DNA from: Sphingomonas sp. H160509
GTDB lineage: Bacteria > Pseudomonadota > Alphaproteobacteria > Sphingomonadales > Sphingomonadaceae
Direction: 5' to 3'
Assembly: GCF_024124765.2 (NCBI RefSeq)
Contig: NZ_JAMXSR020000002.1
Coordinates: 3,120,001 to 3,184,000, forward strand
DNA length: 64,000 nt
Positions 46,034 through 57,558 of the stretch are shown here, one piece after another. Under the pieces are notes generated by a model, which was not told the DNA's origin, made no database searches, and saw only the letters and a program-made list of their open reading frames with translations. Each line of letters begins with the position of its first letter. Position 1 is the stretch's first letter. A program made the position numbers and the translations under genes.

Positions 46034-48638
46034 TTAGCCCTCGTTCGCCAAGGCCTTCAACCGGTACAGCGCGTCGAGCGCATCCCGCGGGCTCATCGCG
46101 TCGATGTCGAGTTTCGCCAGATCCTCGCGCAGCACGTCGCACGCCGCCTCCTCGACCTGCGCCGCCGCCGCGAACAACGGCAGGTCGTCGAGCCCCGCCG
46201 CCAGCCCGCCGGTCTTCGCGCGCCCGGCTTCGAGCTTCGCCAGCACCGCCTTCGCCCGCGCCACCGTCACCGGCGACATCCCCGCCAGCCGCGCGACCGC
46301 CAGCCCGTAGCTCCGATCCGCCGGGCCATCGGCGAGTTCGTGGAGCAGCACCAGCTCCCCCTTCCACTCGCGCGCACGGACATGATGCAAGGACAGCGCC
46401 TCGCACCGCTCCGCCAACCGCGTCAGCTCGTGGTAATGCGTCGCGAACAGGCAGCGACAGCGATTGTCCTCGTGGATCGCCTCGACCACCGCCCAGGCGA
46501 TCGCGAGGCCGTCATAGGTGGACGTTCCGCGCCCGACCTCGTCGAGAATCACGAACGACCGCGGCGTCGCCTGCGCGAGGATCGCCGCGGTTTCGACCAT
46601 CTCGACCATGAAAGTGGAGCGGCCGCGGGCGAGATTGTCCGACGCGCCGACGCGGCTGAACAGGCGGTCGACCAGACCCAGCGTGGCCTTGGTCGCGGGC
46701 ACGTAGGACCCGGCCTGCGCAAGGACTGCGATCAGCGCGTTCTGGCGGAGGAAGGTCGATTTACCGCCCATGTTCGGGCCGGTGACGAGCCACAGCCGCG
46801 AGTTTTCCGACAGGTTGCAGTCGTTGGCGACGAAGCGATCGCCCGACTTGGCCACCGCCGCCTCGACCACCGGATGCCGGCCGCCTTCGATCTCGAAGCA
46901 CGCGTGATCAACCAGCGAAGGTCGCGCCCAGGCGCCTTCCGCGGCGCGCTCGGCCAGCCCGGCCGCGACGTCGAGCCGCGCTAGGGCATCCGCGGTCGCC
47001 GCAATCGCATCGCGCCCGGCCAGAGCCTGCGCGGTCAGTTCTTCCAGATGCGCCGCCTCCGCCGCCAGTGCGTGCGCGCCAGCCTGCGACACCTTCGCCG
47101 CGACTTCGTGCAGGGCAGGGGGTATTGAACCGGACCACGCCGGCGAGAGTCTGACGATGCGTGAAGCCGCTCTCGGGCTTCATCAACGGGTCCGCCGCGC
47201 GCGCGGGGACTTCGACATGATAGCCGAGCACGCCGTTGTGACGGATCTTCAGCGCCGTGACGCCGGTCGCGGTGCGGAATTCCGCCTCCAGCGCGGCGAT
47301 CGCCCGCCGCCCGCCAGCGCCTGCATCGCGCAGGTCGTCGAGCGCGGCGTCATAGCCTGCCGCGATATAGCCGCCGTCCGATGCCTCGATCGGGGGCGAC
47401 GGCACCAGCGCGCGCTTGAGCAGGTCGATCAGCGCGCCATGCCCGCGCAACCGCGGCGCGATGTCCCGCAGGAGCACCGGCGGATCGACGATCGCGTCCA
47501 TCCGCTCGCCTAGGCTCCAGGCGCCGTCGAGGCCGTCGCGCAACTGCCCCAGATCGCGCGGGCCGCCGCGCCCTGCCGCCAGTCGCCCGAGCGCGCGGCC
47601 GATGTCCGGCAAGGCCCGCAACGTCGAGCGCAACCGCTCGCGCGCCGCTTGGTCGTCGTGGAACAGTCGCACCAGATCGAGCCGCGCGTCGATCGCCGCC
47701 TTGTCCATCAATGGCGCGCCGAGATCCGCGCCGAGCAACCGCGCGCCAGCGCCGGTCACGGTCCGGTCGACCGCATCGAGCAGGCTGCCTTTGCGCACGC
47801 CGCCGGTGGTGCAGGTCAGCTCGAGGCTTTCGCGGGTGGCGGCGTCGATCGCCATCGTCTCCGCCGCGCGGCCGATCCGAGGGGGGCGGAGGAAGGGCAT
47901 CGTGCCCTTCGCATTATGCTCCAGATACGCGACCAGACCTCCGGCTGCGGCCAGCCCCGCGCGGCCGAACTGCCCGAACCCGTCGAGCGTTGCCACGCCG
48001 TACAGCCGCTTGAGTCTCGCCTCGCCAGCACCACTGTCGAAGTCGATCTTCGGCCGCAGCGTGGTAGCCGCCTCCTCGAAAGCGCTAGCCTCCGACGCAA
48101 CAACCTCGGCCCCGCCAAGCCGCGCGAGTTCCGCCTCGACCGCGTCGCCTGCGACCTCGACGATCTCAAAGCGCCCGGTCGACACGTCTGCGGCGGCGAT
48201 CGCCACCAACCCGCCCGCCTCGCCGATCGCCACGCACCAATTGTCCGAGCGCGCGTCGAGGAGCGCTTCCTCGGTCAGCGTGCCCGCCGTCACGACCCGC
48301 ACGATCGCGCGTGCGACGAGCGCCTTCGATCCGCCGCGCGCCTTGGCTTCCGCCGGGCTTTCGACCTGCTCGGCGATCGCCACCCGGTGCCCGGCCTTGA
48401 TCAGCCGTTGCAGGTACACCGTCGCCGCATGCACGGGCACGCCGCACATCGGGATCGGCTTGCCCTCATGCTCGCCGCGCGCGGTCAGCGCGATGTCGAG
48501 CACCCCCGCGGCGATCCGCGCGTCGTCCATGAACAGTTCGAAGAAATCGCCCATCCGGTAGAACAGCAGGCAATCCTGCGCCTCCGCCTTCAGGCCGAGA
48601 TACTGCGTCATCATGGGGGTAGGGGCGGGGTGCGACAT
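46034..48638 (-). CDS. mutS: DNA mismatch repair protein MutS, one frameshift
   Basis: Mismatch sensor of methyl-directed repair. Mismatch-binding motif [11 protein letters not shown] near the N-terminus (Phe wedge and Glu). The connector, lever and clamp follow, then the ATPase with Walker [15 protein letters not shown] and [19 protein letters not shown]. The C-terminus ends in a short helical tail. Removing one C at 47118-47122 ([16 protein letters not shown]) gives 867 residues, the normal size. If the break were real the strain would be a mutator. Confidence 0.9.
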
Positions 48639-48681
48639 CAGGGGCGGGTAGCGAAACTTTGCGGGTTCGTCATCCGTCGCC

Positions 48682-48760
48682 GTTCTCCTGCGAACGCAGG
48701 AGCCCAGGGTTCCAGGGGACAGCGATGCTTGATCCTGGGCTCCTGCGTTCGCAGGAGAAC
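48682..48760. repeat. Dispersed palindrome, type B variant (arms TTCTCCTGCGAACGCAGGAG)
   Basis: Arms GTTCTCCTGCGAACGCAGGAGCCCAGG and CCTGGGCTCCTGCGTTCGCAGGAGAAC are near-perfect inverted copies. It lies between the divergent mutS and maeB genes. The same stem sequence appears at 59514. Confidence 0.85.
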
Positions 48761-48834
48761 ATGGGCGAAGTGTCCGGGGTGACGAAGCGGCATCGTCTGC
48801 GTAAAGACACAGGCCACAGAGAGAGGCCCCGCCC

Positions 48835-51090
48835 ATGTCCGACGAAACGCTGCAATTCTCCGAACGCGAAGCCTTGCTCTTCCACTCGGAAGGTCGCCCG
48901 GGGAAGATCGAGATCATCGCGTCGAAGCCGATGGCGACGCAGCGCGATCTTGCGCTCGCCTATTCGCCCGGTGTCGCGGTGCCGGTGCAGGCGATCTACG
49001 ACGATCCCGCGACCGTCTACGATTATACCGCGAAGGGAAACCTCGTCGCGGTGATCTCGAACGGCACCGCGATCCTCGGCATGGGCAATCTCGGGCCGCT
49101 CGCCTCCAAGCCGGTGATGGAGGGCAAGGCGGTGCTTTTCAAGCGCTTCGCCGACGTCGACGCGATCGATATCGAGCTGAAGACCGAGGACGTGAACCGC
49201 TTCATCGACGCGGTCGAGCTGATGGAGCCGACTTTCGGCGGGATCAACCTCGAGGACATCAAGGCGCCCGAATGCTTCATCATCGAGCAGGCTCTGCGCG
49301 AACGGATGAACATCCCGGTGTTCCATGACGACCAGCACGGCACCGCGATCATCACCGCTGCCGGCCTGATCAACGCGTGCCTGCTCACGGGGCGGAAACT
49401 GTCCGAGGTCAAGATCGTCGTCAACGGCGCCGGCGCCGCGGCGATCGCCTGCACCGAGCTCGTGAAGGCGATGGGCGTGCGCGGCGACAACGTCATCCTC
49501 TGCGACCGCAAGGGCGTGATCTACCAGGGCCGCGACGGGGTCGACCAGTGGAAGTCGGCACACGCCGCGATCACCGAGACGCGCACGCTGACCGAGGCGC
49601 TGGTCGGCGCCGACGTGTTCCTGGGGCTCTCCGCAGCGGGTTCGCTGACGCCGGAGATGGTCAAGGACATGGCCCCCGCGCCGATCATCTTCGCGATGGC
49701 CAATCCCGAGCCCGAAATCCGCCCCGAACTCGCGATGGCCGCGCGTCCCGATGCGATCGTCGCGACCGGCCGCTCGGATTATCCGAATCAGGTCAACAAC
49801 GTGCTCGGCTTCCCGTTCATCTTCCGCGGTGCGCTGGACGTCCGCGCGACCGGCATCAACGACGCGATGAAGATCGCCGCCGCCAACGCCATCGCCGAAC
49901 TCGCGCGCGAACGCGTGCCCGAGGAGGTTGCCGCGGCATACGGTGTAAGCCACAGCTTCGGCCCGGCGTACATCATCCCCGCGCCGTTCGATCCGCGCCT
50001 TATGGAAGTCGTCCCCGTTGCGGTTGCGAAAGCCGCAATGGCCTCGGGCGTCGCGACCAAGCCGATCCTCGACATCGAAGCGTATCGCCACTCGCTCCGC
50101 GCCCGCCTCAACCCGACGACGTCGGTGTTGTCGATGGCGTATGAAGGCGCCCGCGCGCATCCCAAGCGCGTGATCTTCGCCGAGGGCGAGGAAGAAGTCG
50201 TCCTCCGCGCCGCGATCGCGTTCAAGGAAGGCGGCTATGGCACGCCGGTCCTGGTCGGCCGCGACGACGTGCCCGACCGGTTGCGCGCGCTCGGCGTCAC
50301 CGATCCCGAGAGCTTCGAACTCCACAACAGCCGCGTCTCGCCGCTCGTCCCCCGGATGGTCGACTTCCTGTATTCGCGGCTCCAGCGTCGCGGGTACCTG
50401 CGCCGCGATTGCGAGCGGATGGTCAACCAGGACCGCAACATCTTCGGCGCGCTGCTGCTCCAGCTCGGTGAAGGCGACGCGATGATCACCGGCATCACGC
50501 GCACCTATGGCGAGACGATGCGCCAGATTTATCGCGTGATCGATCCGGCGGCGGGGAAGACGCCGTTCGGTATCCACCTGCTCGTCGGGCAGAGCCACAC
50601 GGTGTTCATTGCCGATACCACGGTCAACGAGCGTCCGACCGCCGAGCAGCTGGCCGACTTCGCCGAGCAGACCGCGGCGGTCGCGCGGCGGATGGGGCAT
50701 GAGCCTCGCGTGGCGTTCCTCAGCTATTCGAACTTCGGCAATCCGAAGGGGGAGTGGCTCGACAATATCCGCGATGCGGTGACCGTGCTCGACGGGCGGA
50801 AGGTCGGGTTCGAGTATGAGGGCGAGATGGCGCCGGATGTCGCGCTGAATCCGAAACAGTTGGCGAACTATCCGTTTGCGCGGCTCTCGGGGCCGGCGAA
50901 CGTGCTGATCATGCCGGGGCTTCAGTCGGCGCATATCTCGGCGAAGTTGTTGCGGGAACTGGGTGGGGACTCGGTTATCGGGCCGATGCTCATCGGGATG
51001 GAAAAGCCGGTTCAGGTCGCGCCGATGACGTCGACCGCGAGCGAACTGGTGACGCTGGCAGTGCTCGCTGCCGGCGGCATAGCGCGCTAA
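48835..51090 (+). CDS. maeB: NADP-dependent malic enzyme with C-terminal phosphotransacetylase-like domain
   Basis: Converts malate to pyruvate and CO2 with NADPH formation. The N-terminal malic enzyme domain (about 1-430) has AYSPGVAVPVQAIYDDPATV YDYTAKGN, IPVFHDDQHGTAIITAAGLI and the nucleotide loop NGAGAAAIACTELV. The C-terminal PTA-like domain (about 435-751), with AEGEEEVVLRAAIAFKEGG and NVLIMPGLQSAHISAKLL, is usually not catalytic in these fusions and senses acyl-CoA. It is 751 residues, the family size, and intact. Confidence 0.93.
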   Translation: MSDETLQFSEREALLFHSEGRPGKIEIIASKPMATQRDLALAYSPGVAVPVQAIYDDPATVYDYTAKGNLVAVISNGTAILGMGNLGPLASKPVMEGKAVLFKRFADVDAIDIELKTEDVNRFIDAVELMEPTFGGINLEDIKAPECFIIEQALRERMNIPVFHDDQHGTAIITAAGLINACLLTGRKLSEVKIVVNGAGAAAIACTELVKAMGVRGDNVILCDRKGVIYQGRDGVDQWKSAHAAITETRTLTEALVGADVFLGLSAAGSLTPEMVKDMAPAPIIFAMANPEPEIRPELAMAARPDAIVATGRSDYPNQVNNVLGFPFIFRGALDVRATGINDAMKIAAANAIAELARERVPEEVAAAYGVSHSFGPAYIIPAPFDPRLMEVVPVAVAKAAMASGVATKPILDIEAYRHSLRARLNPTTSVLSMAYEGARAHPKRVIFAEGEEEVVLRAAIAFKEGGYGTPVLVGRDDVPDRLRALGVTDPESFELHNSRVSPLVPRMVDFLYSRLQRRGYLRRDCERMVNQDRNIFGALLLQLGEGDAMITGITRTYGETMRQIYRVIDPAAGKTPFGIHLLVGQSHTVFIADTTVNERPTAEQLADFAEQTAAVARRMGHEPRVAFLSYSNFGNPKGEWLDNIRDAVTVLDGRKVGFEYEGEMAPDVALNPKQLANYPFARLSGPANVLIMPGLQSAHISAKLLRELGGDSVIGPMLIGMEKPVQVAPMTSTASELVTLAVLAAGGIAR

Positions 51091-51095
51091 CTAAA

Positions 51096-51248
51096 ACTCC
51101 CTCGCCCCTCCGGGGAGGAGGGAAGGGGCCCGCGGCGCTTGCCGTGGGAAGGGAGAGGGGAGTGAGGCTCGGGACGGTTCATACCAAAGCCCCTCTCCCT
51201 TCCGTCGCAAGTGCTCCTCCCTCCCCTCTCCCCCGGAGGGGCGAGGGG
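51096..51248. repeat. Dispersed palindrome, type E
   Basis: Second copy of the 41377 element, sharing long blocks such as GTGAGGCTCGGGACGGTTCA. It lies between the convergent 3' ends of maeB and the first SDR gene, the same kind of location as the other copy. Confidence 0.85.
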
Positions 51249-51257
51249 ACGCAGAAG

Positions 51258-52046
51258 TTAGGCGTCGATGCTTGTGCCTAGCGAGGCGTGGACGAGGCCG
51301 CCGTCCACCGTGATCGTCTCGCCGATCACATAATCCCCCGCGCGGCTTGCGAGGTAGATCGCCGCCCCAGCCATATCCTCGTCCACGCCAACCCGCTTCG
51401 CCGGGATCCCCTGCGCCACCGCATCGCCGTGATCGCGCGCCGCCTTGTTCATGTCGCTCGCAAACGCGCCCGGCGCGATCGAGGTGACGTTGATCGAGTC
51501 CGTCACCAGCCGCGCCGCCATCCGCTTCGTCAGGTAGATCAGCGCCGACTTCGACGCGTGATAGCTGTACGTCTCCCACGGGTTCAGCCGCTGGCCGTCG
51601 ATCGACGTGATGTTGATCACCTTCGCTGGCTTCGCGCGCGATCCCGAAGCCTTCAGCGCGGCATGCAGCGCCTGCGTCAGGAAGAACGGCGACTTTACGT
51701 TCAGGTCCATGACCTTGTCCCAGCCGACCTCCGAAAACTCCTCGAACGGCACGCCCCACGCCGCGCCCGCGTTGTTCACGAGGATATCGAGCTGCGACTC
51801 ATGCTCGGCGAACTGCGCGGCGAGCGCCTTGCACCCCGCCACCGTCGAGACATCCTGCGGCAACGCGATGCAGTTCGGCCCGAGTTCCGCGGCCGCCGCC
51901 TCGCACACATCGGCTTTCCGCGACGAGATATACACCTTGGCCCCCTGCGCGATGAAGCCGGCGGCGATCATCTTGCCGATCCCGCGGCTGCCGCCGGTGA
52001 TCAGCGCGACGCGGCCGTCGAGCCGGAACAGGTTGGTCGTATCCAT
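51258..52046 (-). CDS. Short-chain dehydrogenase/reductase
   Basis: Classical SDR of 262 residues. Cofactor motif TGGSRGIG, structural motif NNAG in LVNNAGAAWGVPFEEF, catalytic Ser in NITSIDGQR, and YHASK in TYSYHASKSALIYLTKRMAA. Arg in SSRKAD after beta 2 suggests NADP(H). The substrate cannot be deduced. It is divergent from a second SDR gene with 130 bp between them. Confidence 0.88.
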   Translation of the reverse strand: MDTTNLFRLDGRVALITGGSRGIGKMIAAGFIAQGAKVYISSRKADVCEAAAAELGPNCIALPQDVSTVAGCKALAAQFAEHESQLDILVNNAGAAWGVPFEEFSEVGWDKVMDLNVKSPFFLTQALHAALKASGSRAKPAKVINITSIDGQRLNPWETYSYHASKSALIYLTKRMAARLVTDSINVTSIAPGAFASDMNKAARDHGDAVAQGIPAKRVGVDEDMAGAAIYLASRAGDYVIGETITVDGGLVHASLGTSIDA

Positions 52047-52176
52047 CACGCATCCTCCGAATGTTTGCCCGCTTGGTATCGCCGAGCGCCGCCCGCCGCA
52101 AACCCGTTTTTCGAACCAGCCATCATTGACGAGTGCGAAGCCCGTACTATGCTTGCCAAAAACTAGGAGAGAGCGT

Positions 52177-53005
52177 GTGAGGTTTTCAGGCAAGCGTGCC
52201 GTTGTGACCGGCGGCGCGTCCGGCATCGGTCGAGCGACCGCACTGCGACCTCGCCGACGAAGGCGCGACCGTGCTGATCGGCGATATCGACGAGGCCGGT
52301 GGCCACGCGATCGCCGACGCGTCCGACGGCCGCATCCTGTTCCAGCGCACCGACGTGCTCCAGGCTAGCGATATCGAGGCGCTGATGCAGGCCGCCGACG
52401 ATGCGGGCGGTCTCGACATCCTGTTCAACAACGCTGGCGCGGGCGGCTCACGCGACCCGATCGGCGAGATTTCGCCCGAGGACTGGGACCGCACGCAGGC
52501 GCTGCTGCTGCGCTCGGTCGCGCTCGGCATCCGCTACGCAGCACCCTTGATGGCGAAACGCGGCGGCGGCGCGATCGTCAACACCTCGTCGGTATCCGCA
52601 CTCGGCACCGGCTACGCGCCGACCGCCTATTCCACCGCCAAGGCCGGCGTGCTCCACCTCACCAAACAGGCGGCCGCCGACCTCGCGCAGCACAAGATCC
52701 GCGTGAACGCGGTCGTGCCCGGCTTCATCGTCACCAATATCTTCACGCGCACGCTCGAACTCGACGCCGCCAAGACCAGCAAGGCGGACGCGATGATCGC
52801 GCATATCGCTGCCGACGCGCAGCCGATCCGCCGCCCCGGCACCAGCGAGGATATCGCCGCCGCAGTCGCGTTCCTCGCGAGCGACGACGCCAGCTTCATC
52901 ACCGGCACGCACATCCTCGTGGATGGCGGCATGACGATCGGTACGCGGCCGAGCTGGGACCCCGCGCAACCCTCGCTGTTCGCCATGCTCGACAAACTGA
53001 AATGA
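52177..53005 (+). CDS. Short-chain dehydrogenase/reductase, one frameshift near the start
   Basis: Classical SDR starting from a GTG with AGGAGA in front: VRFSGKRAVVTGGASGIGRA with the TGxxxGxG loop. Later motifs are LIGDIDEAGG (Asp after beta 2, suggesting NAD), LFNNAGAGG, VNTSSVSALGTG and AYSTAKAGVLHL. The frame changes at about 52236-52246; removing one base there gives ATACDLADEGATVLIGDI and 275 residues. Its stop overlaps the start of the symporter gene (ATGA), so the two probably act on one compound. Confidence 0.8.
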
Positions 53006-54436
53006 CGGCACCCGCCCGCCGCCTCTCGACCGGAACGATGGCGAGCTACGGCTTCGGCGCGGTCGCTTACGGGGTGAAGGACGCCGGGTTCGGGACGTTC
53101 CTGCTGTTGTTCTACAACCAGGTCGTCGGGCTGCCGTCCGCCACCGTCGGGCTCGTCATCATGATGGCGCTGCTGATCGATGCGTTCGTCGATCCGGCGG
53201 TGGGCTTCTTCTCCGATCGCACGCGGACGAAATGGGGCAGGCGGCACCCGTGGATGTACGCGTCTGCGCTGCCGATCATGATCGGCTGGCTGCTGCTGTG
53301 GAACCCGCCCTCGGTGATGTCGGAGTCGCAAACGCTGATCTGGCTGTTCGTCATGGCGGTGATCGTGCGCAGCGCGGTGAGTTGCTACGAGGTCCCCTCG
53401 GTCGCGCTGACCCCCGAGCTCACCTCGGGGTATGACGAGCGGACGCGGATCATGGCGTATCGCTATCTGTTCGGCTGGGTCGGCGGATTGCTGATGCTGT
53501 TGTCGGCGTACCAGTATTTCCTCGCGCCGACCGCGGCATTCCCGAACGGCCTGCTCAACCGCGCCGGATACGGCGGCTTCGCGTTGGCGGGGGCGATCTT
53601 CATCGGCGTCGCGATCCTCGTCTCCGCGCTCGGCACGCATCACGAGATCAGGCATCTGCCGAATCCGCCGATCGCCAAGCAGACTCTCCGCGAGTCCTTC
53701 GCCGAACTCCGCCAGACCGTGAAGAACCGCGCGTTCGCGATCCTGATGGCGGCGGGCGTTTGCGCGTACACGATCCAGGGCATCAGTTACGCGATGTCGA
53801 ACTACCTCTACACCTATGTCTGGGGCTTCAAGGGGCCGGTGTTCGTCTACCTGACGATCGCGCTGTTCTCGGGCGTGTTCCTCGCGTTTCTCGCCGCGCC
53901 CCGGCTCGGCAGGACGGGGAGCAAGCCCAAGGCGGCGATGGGCGCGGTGCTGCTGGGTGCGGCGCTCAATACCTCGCCGTACTGGCTGCGGATGCTCGGC
54001 GTGTTTCCGGACGTCGGCGAGTCCACGCTACTGCCGATGCTGTTCGGGTTCTTCATCCTCGGCACCGCGTCGAACGTCACGGGGTTCATCCTCGGCGCGT
54101 CGATGATGGCCGACGTGGTCGAGGATTCGGAGGCGAAGACGGGTAGGCGGTCGGAAGGCGTGTTCTTCGCGGGGTCGTTCTTCGTCCAGAAATGCACGAG
54201 CGGGATCGGGATATTCTTCGCGGGGATGATTCTCGCGGTGGCGGGGTTCCCGGCGAAGGCTACGCCGGGGACCGTGCCGGTGGGGGACGATCGATCGCCT
54301 CACGCTGATTTACGCGGGCCTTTATATCGTGCTGGCGTGCGTCTCGGCATTCTTCTTCTCGCGGTTTCCGTTTGGGCGGGTGGAGCATGAGGCAAGGCTG
54401 GCGAGACTGGCAACGACACCCGGTATCGACCGCTAA
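53002..54436 (+). CDS. GPH family (MelB-like) sugar or glycoside symporter, one frameshift
   Basis: Twelve-helix major-facilitator-type cation symporter. The family loop DAFVDPAVGFFSDRTRTKWG RRHPW (about residues 51-76) marks the glycoside-pentoside-hexuronide:cation group, and GASMMADVVEDSEAKTGRRS EG is the matching second-half motif. Removing one G at 54282-54286 restores GTVPVGTIDRLTLIYAGLYI and the last helix, ending TPGIDR, for 477 residues. It is coupled to the SDR gene before it. Confidence 0.87.
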
Positions 54437-54440
54437 ATCT

Positions 54441-54553
54441 TCCCCCCCTCCCTGAAAGGGGAGGGGCCGGGGGTGGGTCGGCCGCTTGTCGATCGCTCCG
54501 TCAGCCAACAGGCCGACCCACCCCCAACCCCCTCCCTTCCAGGGAGGGGGGGA
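54441..54553. repeat. Dispersed palindrome, type D
   Basis: Ends CCCCTCCCTGAAAGGGGAGGGG and CCCCTCCCTTCCAGGGAGGGGG, inner arms GGGGGTGGGTCGG / CCGACCCACCCCC. It starts a few bases after the symporter stop. Confidence 0.85.
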
Positions 54554-54645
54554 AGGACGGTGATCGCCGCTCTTCCAGCGAGAGTGGCAGGGCAGTAGGA
54601 CCAACGCTTGGCCTTCCCCCTTGGAACGGCGACATCGGAGTTCCC

Positions 54646-56527
54646 ATGCGTATCCCCGCTCTAGCCACCGCCCTGACCCTCGTCCTCGCATCCCCCGCCG
54701 TCGCGCAGACGATCGCACCTATCCTCACCACCCCCGACGCGCACGACCCGCACAGCTATGCCCGCCCCGCCGAGGCGCGCGTCACGCATGTCGCGCTAGA
54801 TCTCGCCGCCGACTTCGACACGCACGTTATCCGCGGCATCGCCACGCTCGATATCCTCGCGGCCCCCGGTGCCAAACAGGTCGTGCTCGACGACAACGGC
54901 TTGAAGATCGTCAACATCACCGACGCCGCCGGCAAGCCGCTGCCCCTACTCGGTCGGCGCGGTCGACAAGATCCACGGCGCGCCGCTGACCGTCACGCTC
55001 AACGGCGCGAAGAAGATCCGCATCGCCTACGCCTCGTCGCCCGATGCGAAGGCGCTGCAATGGCTCACGCCTGCGCAGACCGCGGGCAAAAAGCAGCCGT
55101 TCCTGTTCAGCCAGGGCGAGGCGATCCTCAACCGCAGCTGGATCCCGACGCAGGACTCCCCCGGCATCCGGCAAACCTGGGAAGCGAAGATCGCCGTTCC
55201 CAAGCAACTCACCGCCGTTATGAGCGGGCTCGCGACCGGCAAGCCGACCTGCGTCGCGGATCGCTGCACATTCCAGTACAAGATGGACAAGCCCGTCGCG
55301 CCGTACCTGATCGCGCTCGCGGTCGGCGACATCGCGTTCAAGTCGACCGGCCCGCGCACCGGCATCTGGGCCGAACCCGCGACGCTCCCCAAGGCCGCGT
55401 ACGAGTTCGGCGAGCTCGAGAAGTTCGTCGCCGCCGCCGAAGGGCTGTACGGTCCGTATCGCTGGGGCCGCTACGACGTGCTGGTCCTGCCGCCGTCGTT
55501 CCCGTTCGGCGGCATGGAGAACCCGACGCTCACCTTCGCGACGCCGACCGCGATCGCCGGCGACCGCAGCCTCGTCTCGCTGATCGCACATGAACTCGCG
55601 CACAGCTGGTCTGGCAACCTCGTGACGAACGCGACCTGGGACGATTTCTGGCTCAACGAAGGCTTCACCAGCTATTTCGAGAACCGGATCATGGAGGCGC
55701 TCTACGGCAAGCGCCGCGCCGACATGGAGGCCGACCTCGCCTGGACCGACATGCTTGCCGCGGTGAAGGACGCGGGTGGCCCCGCCGCGAAGGACACGCA
55801 GCTCCACCTCGATCCCGACGCCGCGCGCGATCCCGACGACGGCATGACGCAGATCGCCTATGACAAGGGCGCGGCGTTCCTCCGCACGATCGAGAAACAG
55901 GTTGGGCGCGCACGGTGGGACGCGTATCTTCGAAGCTATTTCGACCGCCACGCCTTCCAGCCTCAGACCAGCGCCGGCTTCCTCGCCGACCTCAAGTCGA
56001 AGCTGCTGACTCCCGCCGAAGCCAGGACGATCGGCGTCGATGCGTGGGTCTATCAGCCCGGCATCCCCGCGAACGCGGTGCATGTGACATCCGCCGCGTT
56101 CCCCGCGGTCGACGCGGCGGCCAAGGCGTATGCGGCTGGCGGTCCCGTGTCCGCCGTTCCCGGCAAGGCTACGACGCAGGAGATCACGCGGTTCATCACG
56201 CAGCTCCCGCGGAAACTATCGGCCGAGCGGCTGAACGCGCTAGACGACGCGTTCGGCTGGAACACCACCGGCAATGCCGAGATCCGCTTCGCCTGGCTGC
56301 AACTCGCGCTCGCCAATCACTATGCGCCCGCCGATGCGTCGGCCGAGCAGTTCCTGACCTCGCAGGGCAGGCGGAAGTTCGTCGCGCCGTTGTTCCAGCA
56401 GCTGATGGACTCCGGTGACTGGGGCCACAAGTTGGCGATGGAGATCTACGGCAAGGCGCGGCCTGGCTATCACGCGGTCACGCAGGTCACCGTGGACCGC
56501 ATAACCGGTTGGAAACTCATGAACTGA
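54646..56527 (+). CDS. M1 family zinc metallopeptidase, secreted, one frameshift
   Basis: Aminopeptidase of the leukotriene A4 hydrolase/M1 group. Signal peptide MRIPALATALTLVLASPAVA. After the N-terminal beta domain come the substrate motif PFGGMENPTLTF, the zinc site HELAHSW with the distal Glu in WLNEGFTSYFE, and a helical C-terminal domain (PAEARTIGVDAWVYQPGIP). Removing one C from the C4 run at 54943-54946 gives KPLPYSVGAVDKIHGAPL and 626 residues. It is probably periplasmic and trims N-terminal residues from peptides. Confidence 0.88.
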
Positions 56528-56664
56528 GCCGCCTTGAGCGCCCATTCGGGGCGTTGGTCGGCGCGGTAACACGCTTCGTCGGATATGGTTCCCGCACGGG
56601 TTCCAATTAAATCGAACCTCCCGTAGCCAGAATGCGACAAACGGGTTTTGGCCGGGGGGTCTCG

Positions 56665-57288
56665 ATGAATTTCAAGGCGTTAGCAGCGCGTTTTGCGCTG
56701 GTGGTATCGTGCGGCCTGATGACGGCCACCCCTGCTGCGGCTCAGTTCTGGCAGTGCGTGACGTTCGCTCGCTCGGTGTCGGGCATCGAAATCCGCGGCA
56801 ACGCCAACACCTGGTGGAGCCAGGCCGAGGGTCGTTACGAGCGTGGCCACACCCCGAAGGCCGGCTCGGTCCTCGCCTTCTCGCCGACATCGCGGATGCG
56901 CGTCGGCCATGTCGCGATGGTCTCGAAGGTCGTCAGCGACCGCGAAGTTCTCCTTACGCATGCCAACTGGTCGCGCCCCGGCGCGATCGAGACCAACGTT
57001 CGCGCGGTCGACGTCTCGCCGGCCGGCGACTGGAGCATGGTCAAGGTCTGGTACGGTCCGCAGGGCGACCTCGGCACCTCGGCCTATCCGACCAAGGGCT
57101 TCATCTATTCGGGCCACGCACCTGCTGGCGATACGCTTGATGCGCCGGTGCAGCCTTCGTTCCAGATGGCGAGTGCTAGCCACACCGTGTCTGCAACGCA
57201 GCGCGCCAATGCTGCGCAGCTTGCGACGATCCAGCACGGCCCGACCGATGCGCGTGGGATCTTCACGCTGGTGAACGAGGCGAACTGA
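56665..57288 (+). CDS. CHAP domain secreted protein
   Basis: Exported protein of 207 residues: signal peptide FALVVSCGLMTATPAAAQ, then a CHAP amidase/peptidase domain with the catalytic Cys in FWQCVTFARSVSGI and His in MRVGHVAMVSKVV, and AGSVLAFSP and LLTHANWSRPG as further family blocks. The C-terminal 60 residues look unstructured. It may cleave peptidoglycan peptides in the periplasm. An in-frame start upstream (56632) adds residues before the signal peptide and is less likely. Confidence 0.82.
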   Translation: MNFKALAARFALVVSCGLMTATPAAAQFWQCVTFARSVSGIEIRGNANTWWSQAEGRYERGHTPKAGSVLAFSPTSRMRVGHVAMVSKVVSDREVLLTHANWSRPGAIETNVRAVDVSPAGDWSMVKVWYGPQGDLGTSAYPTKGFIYSGHAPAGDTLDAPVQPSFQMASASHTVSATQRANAAQLATIQHGPTDARGIFTLVNEAN

Positions 57289-57420
57289 GGTTTGTTTCTA
57301 CAGTGGGGTGCGGGGCTCGGTCCGGCATCCACGGCACTTGTTTCTTACGTCGTTAGTCTAGCGTTTCGCTACTGACCGCCCCCTAGCAGTTAGGCGCCTC
57401 CACCTTTCCCCAAAGGGCAC

Positions 57421-57521
57421 CTCCCCAGCGAAGGCCGGGGCCCAGTTGGAAAGGTCGCAGGAACAGTCCGCCACCTTCGTTAGCAACGTCCCCCAACTGG
57501 ACCCCGGCCTTCGCCGGGGCG
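57421..57521. repeat. Dispersed palindrome, type A
   Basis: Arms CAGCGAAGGCCGGGGCCCAGTTGG and CCAACTGGACCCCGGCCTTCGCCGGGG, like the element at 6441. It lies in the 375-bp gap between the convergent CHAP and msrB genes; 57289-57420 shows no gene or clear hairpin. Confidence 0.8.
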
Positions 57522-57558
57522 GCGCTTTAGGGCAGATCACTGCTCTGCTTAGCTTCTT

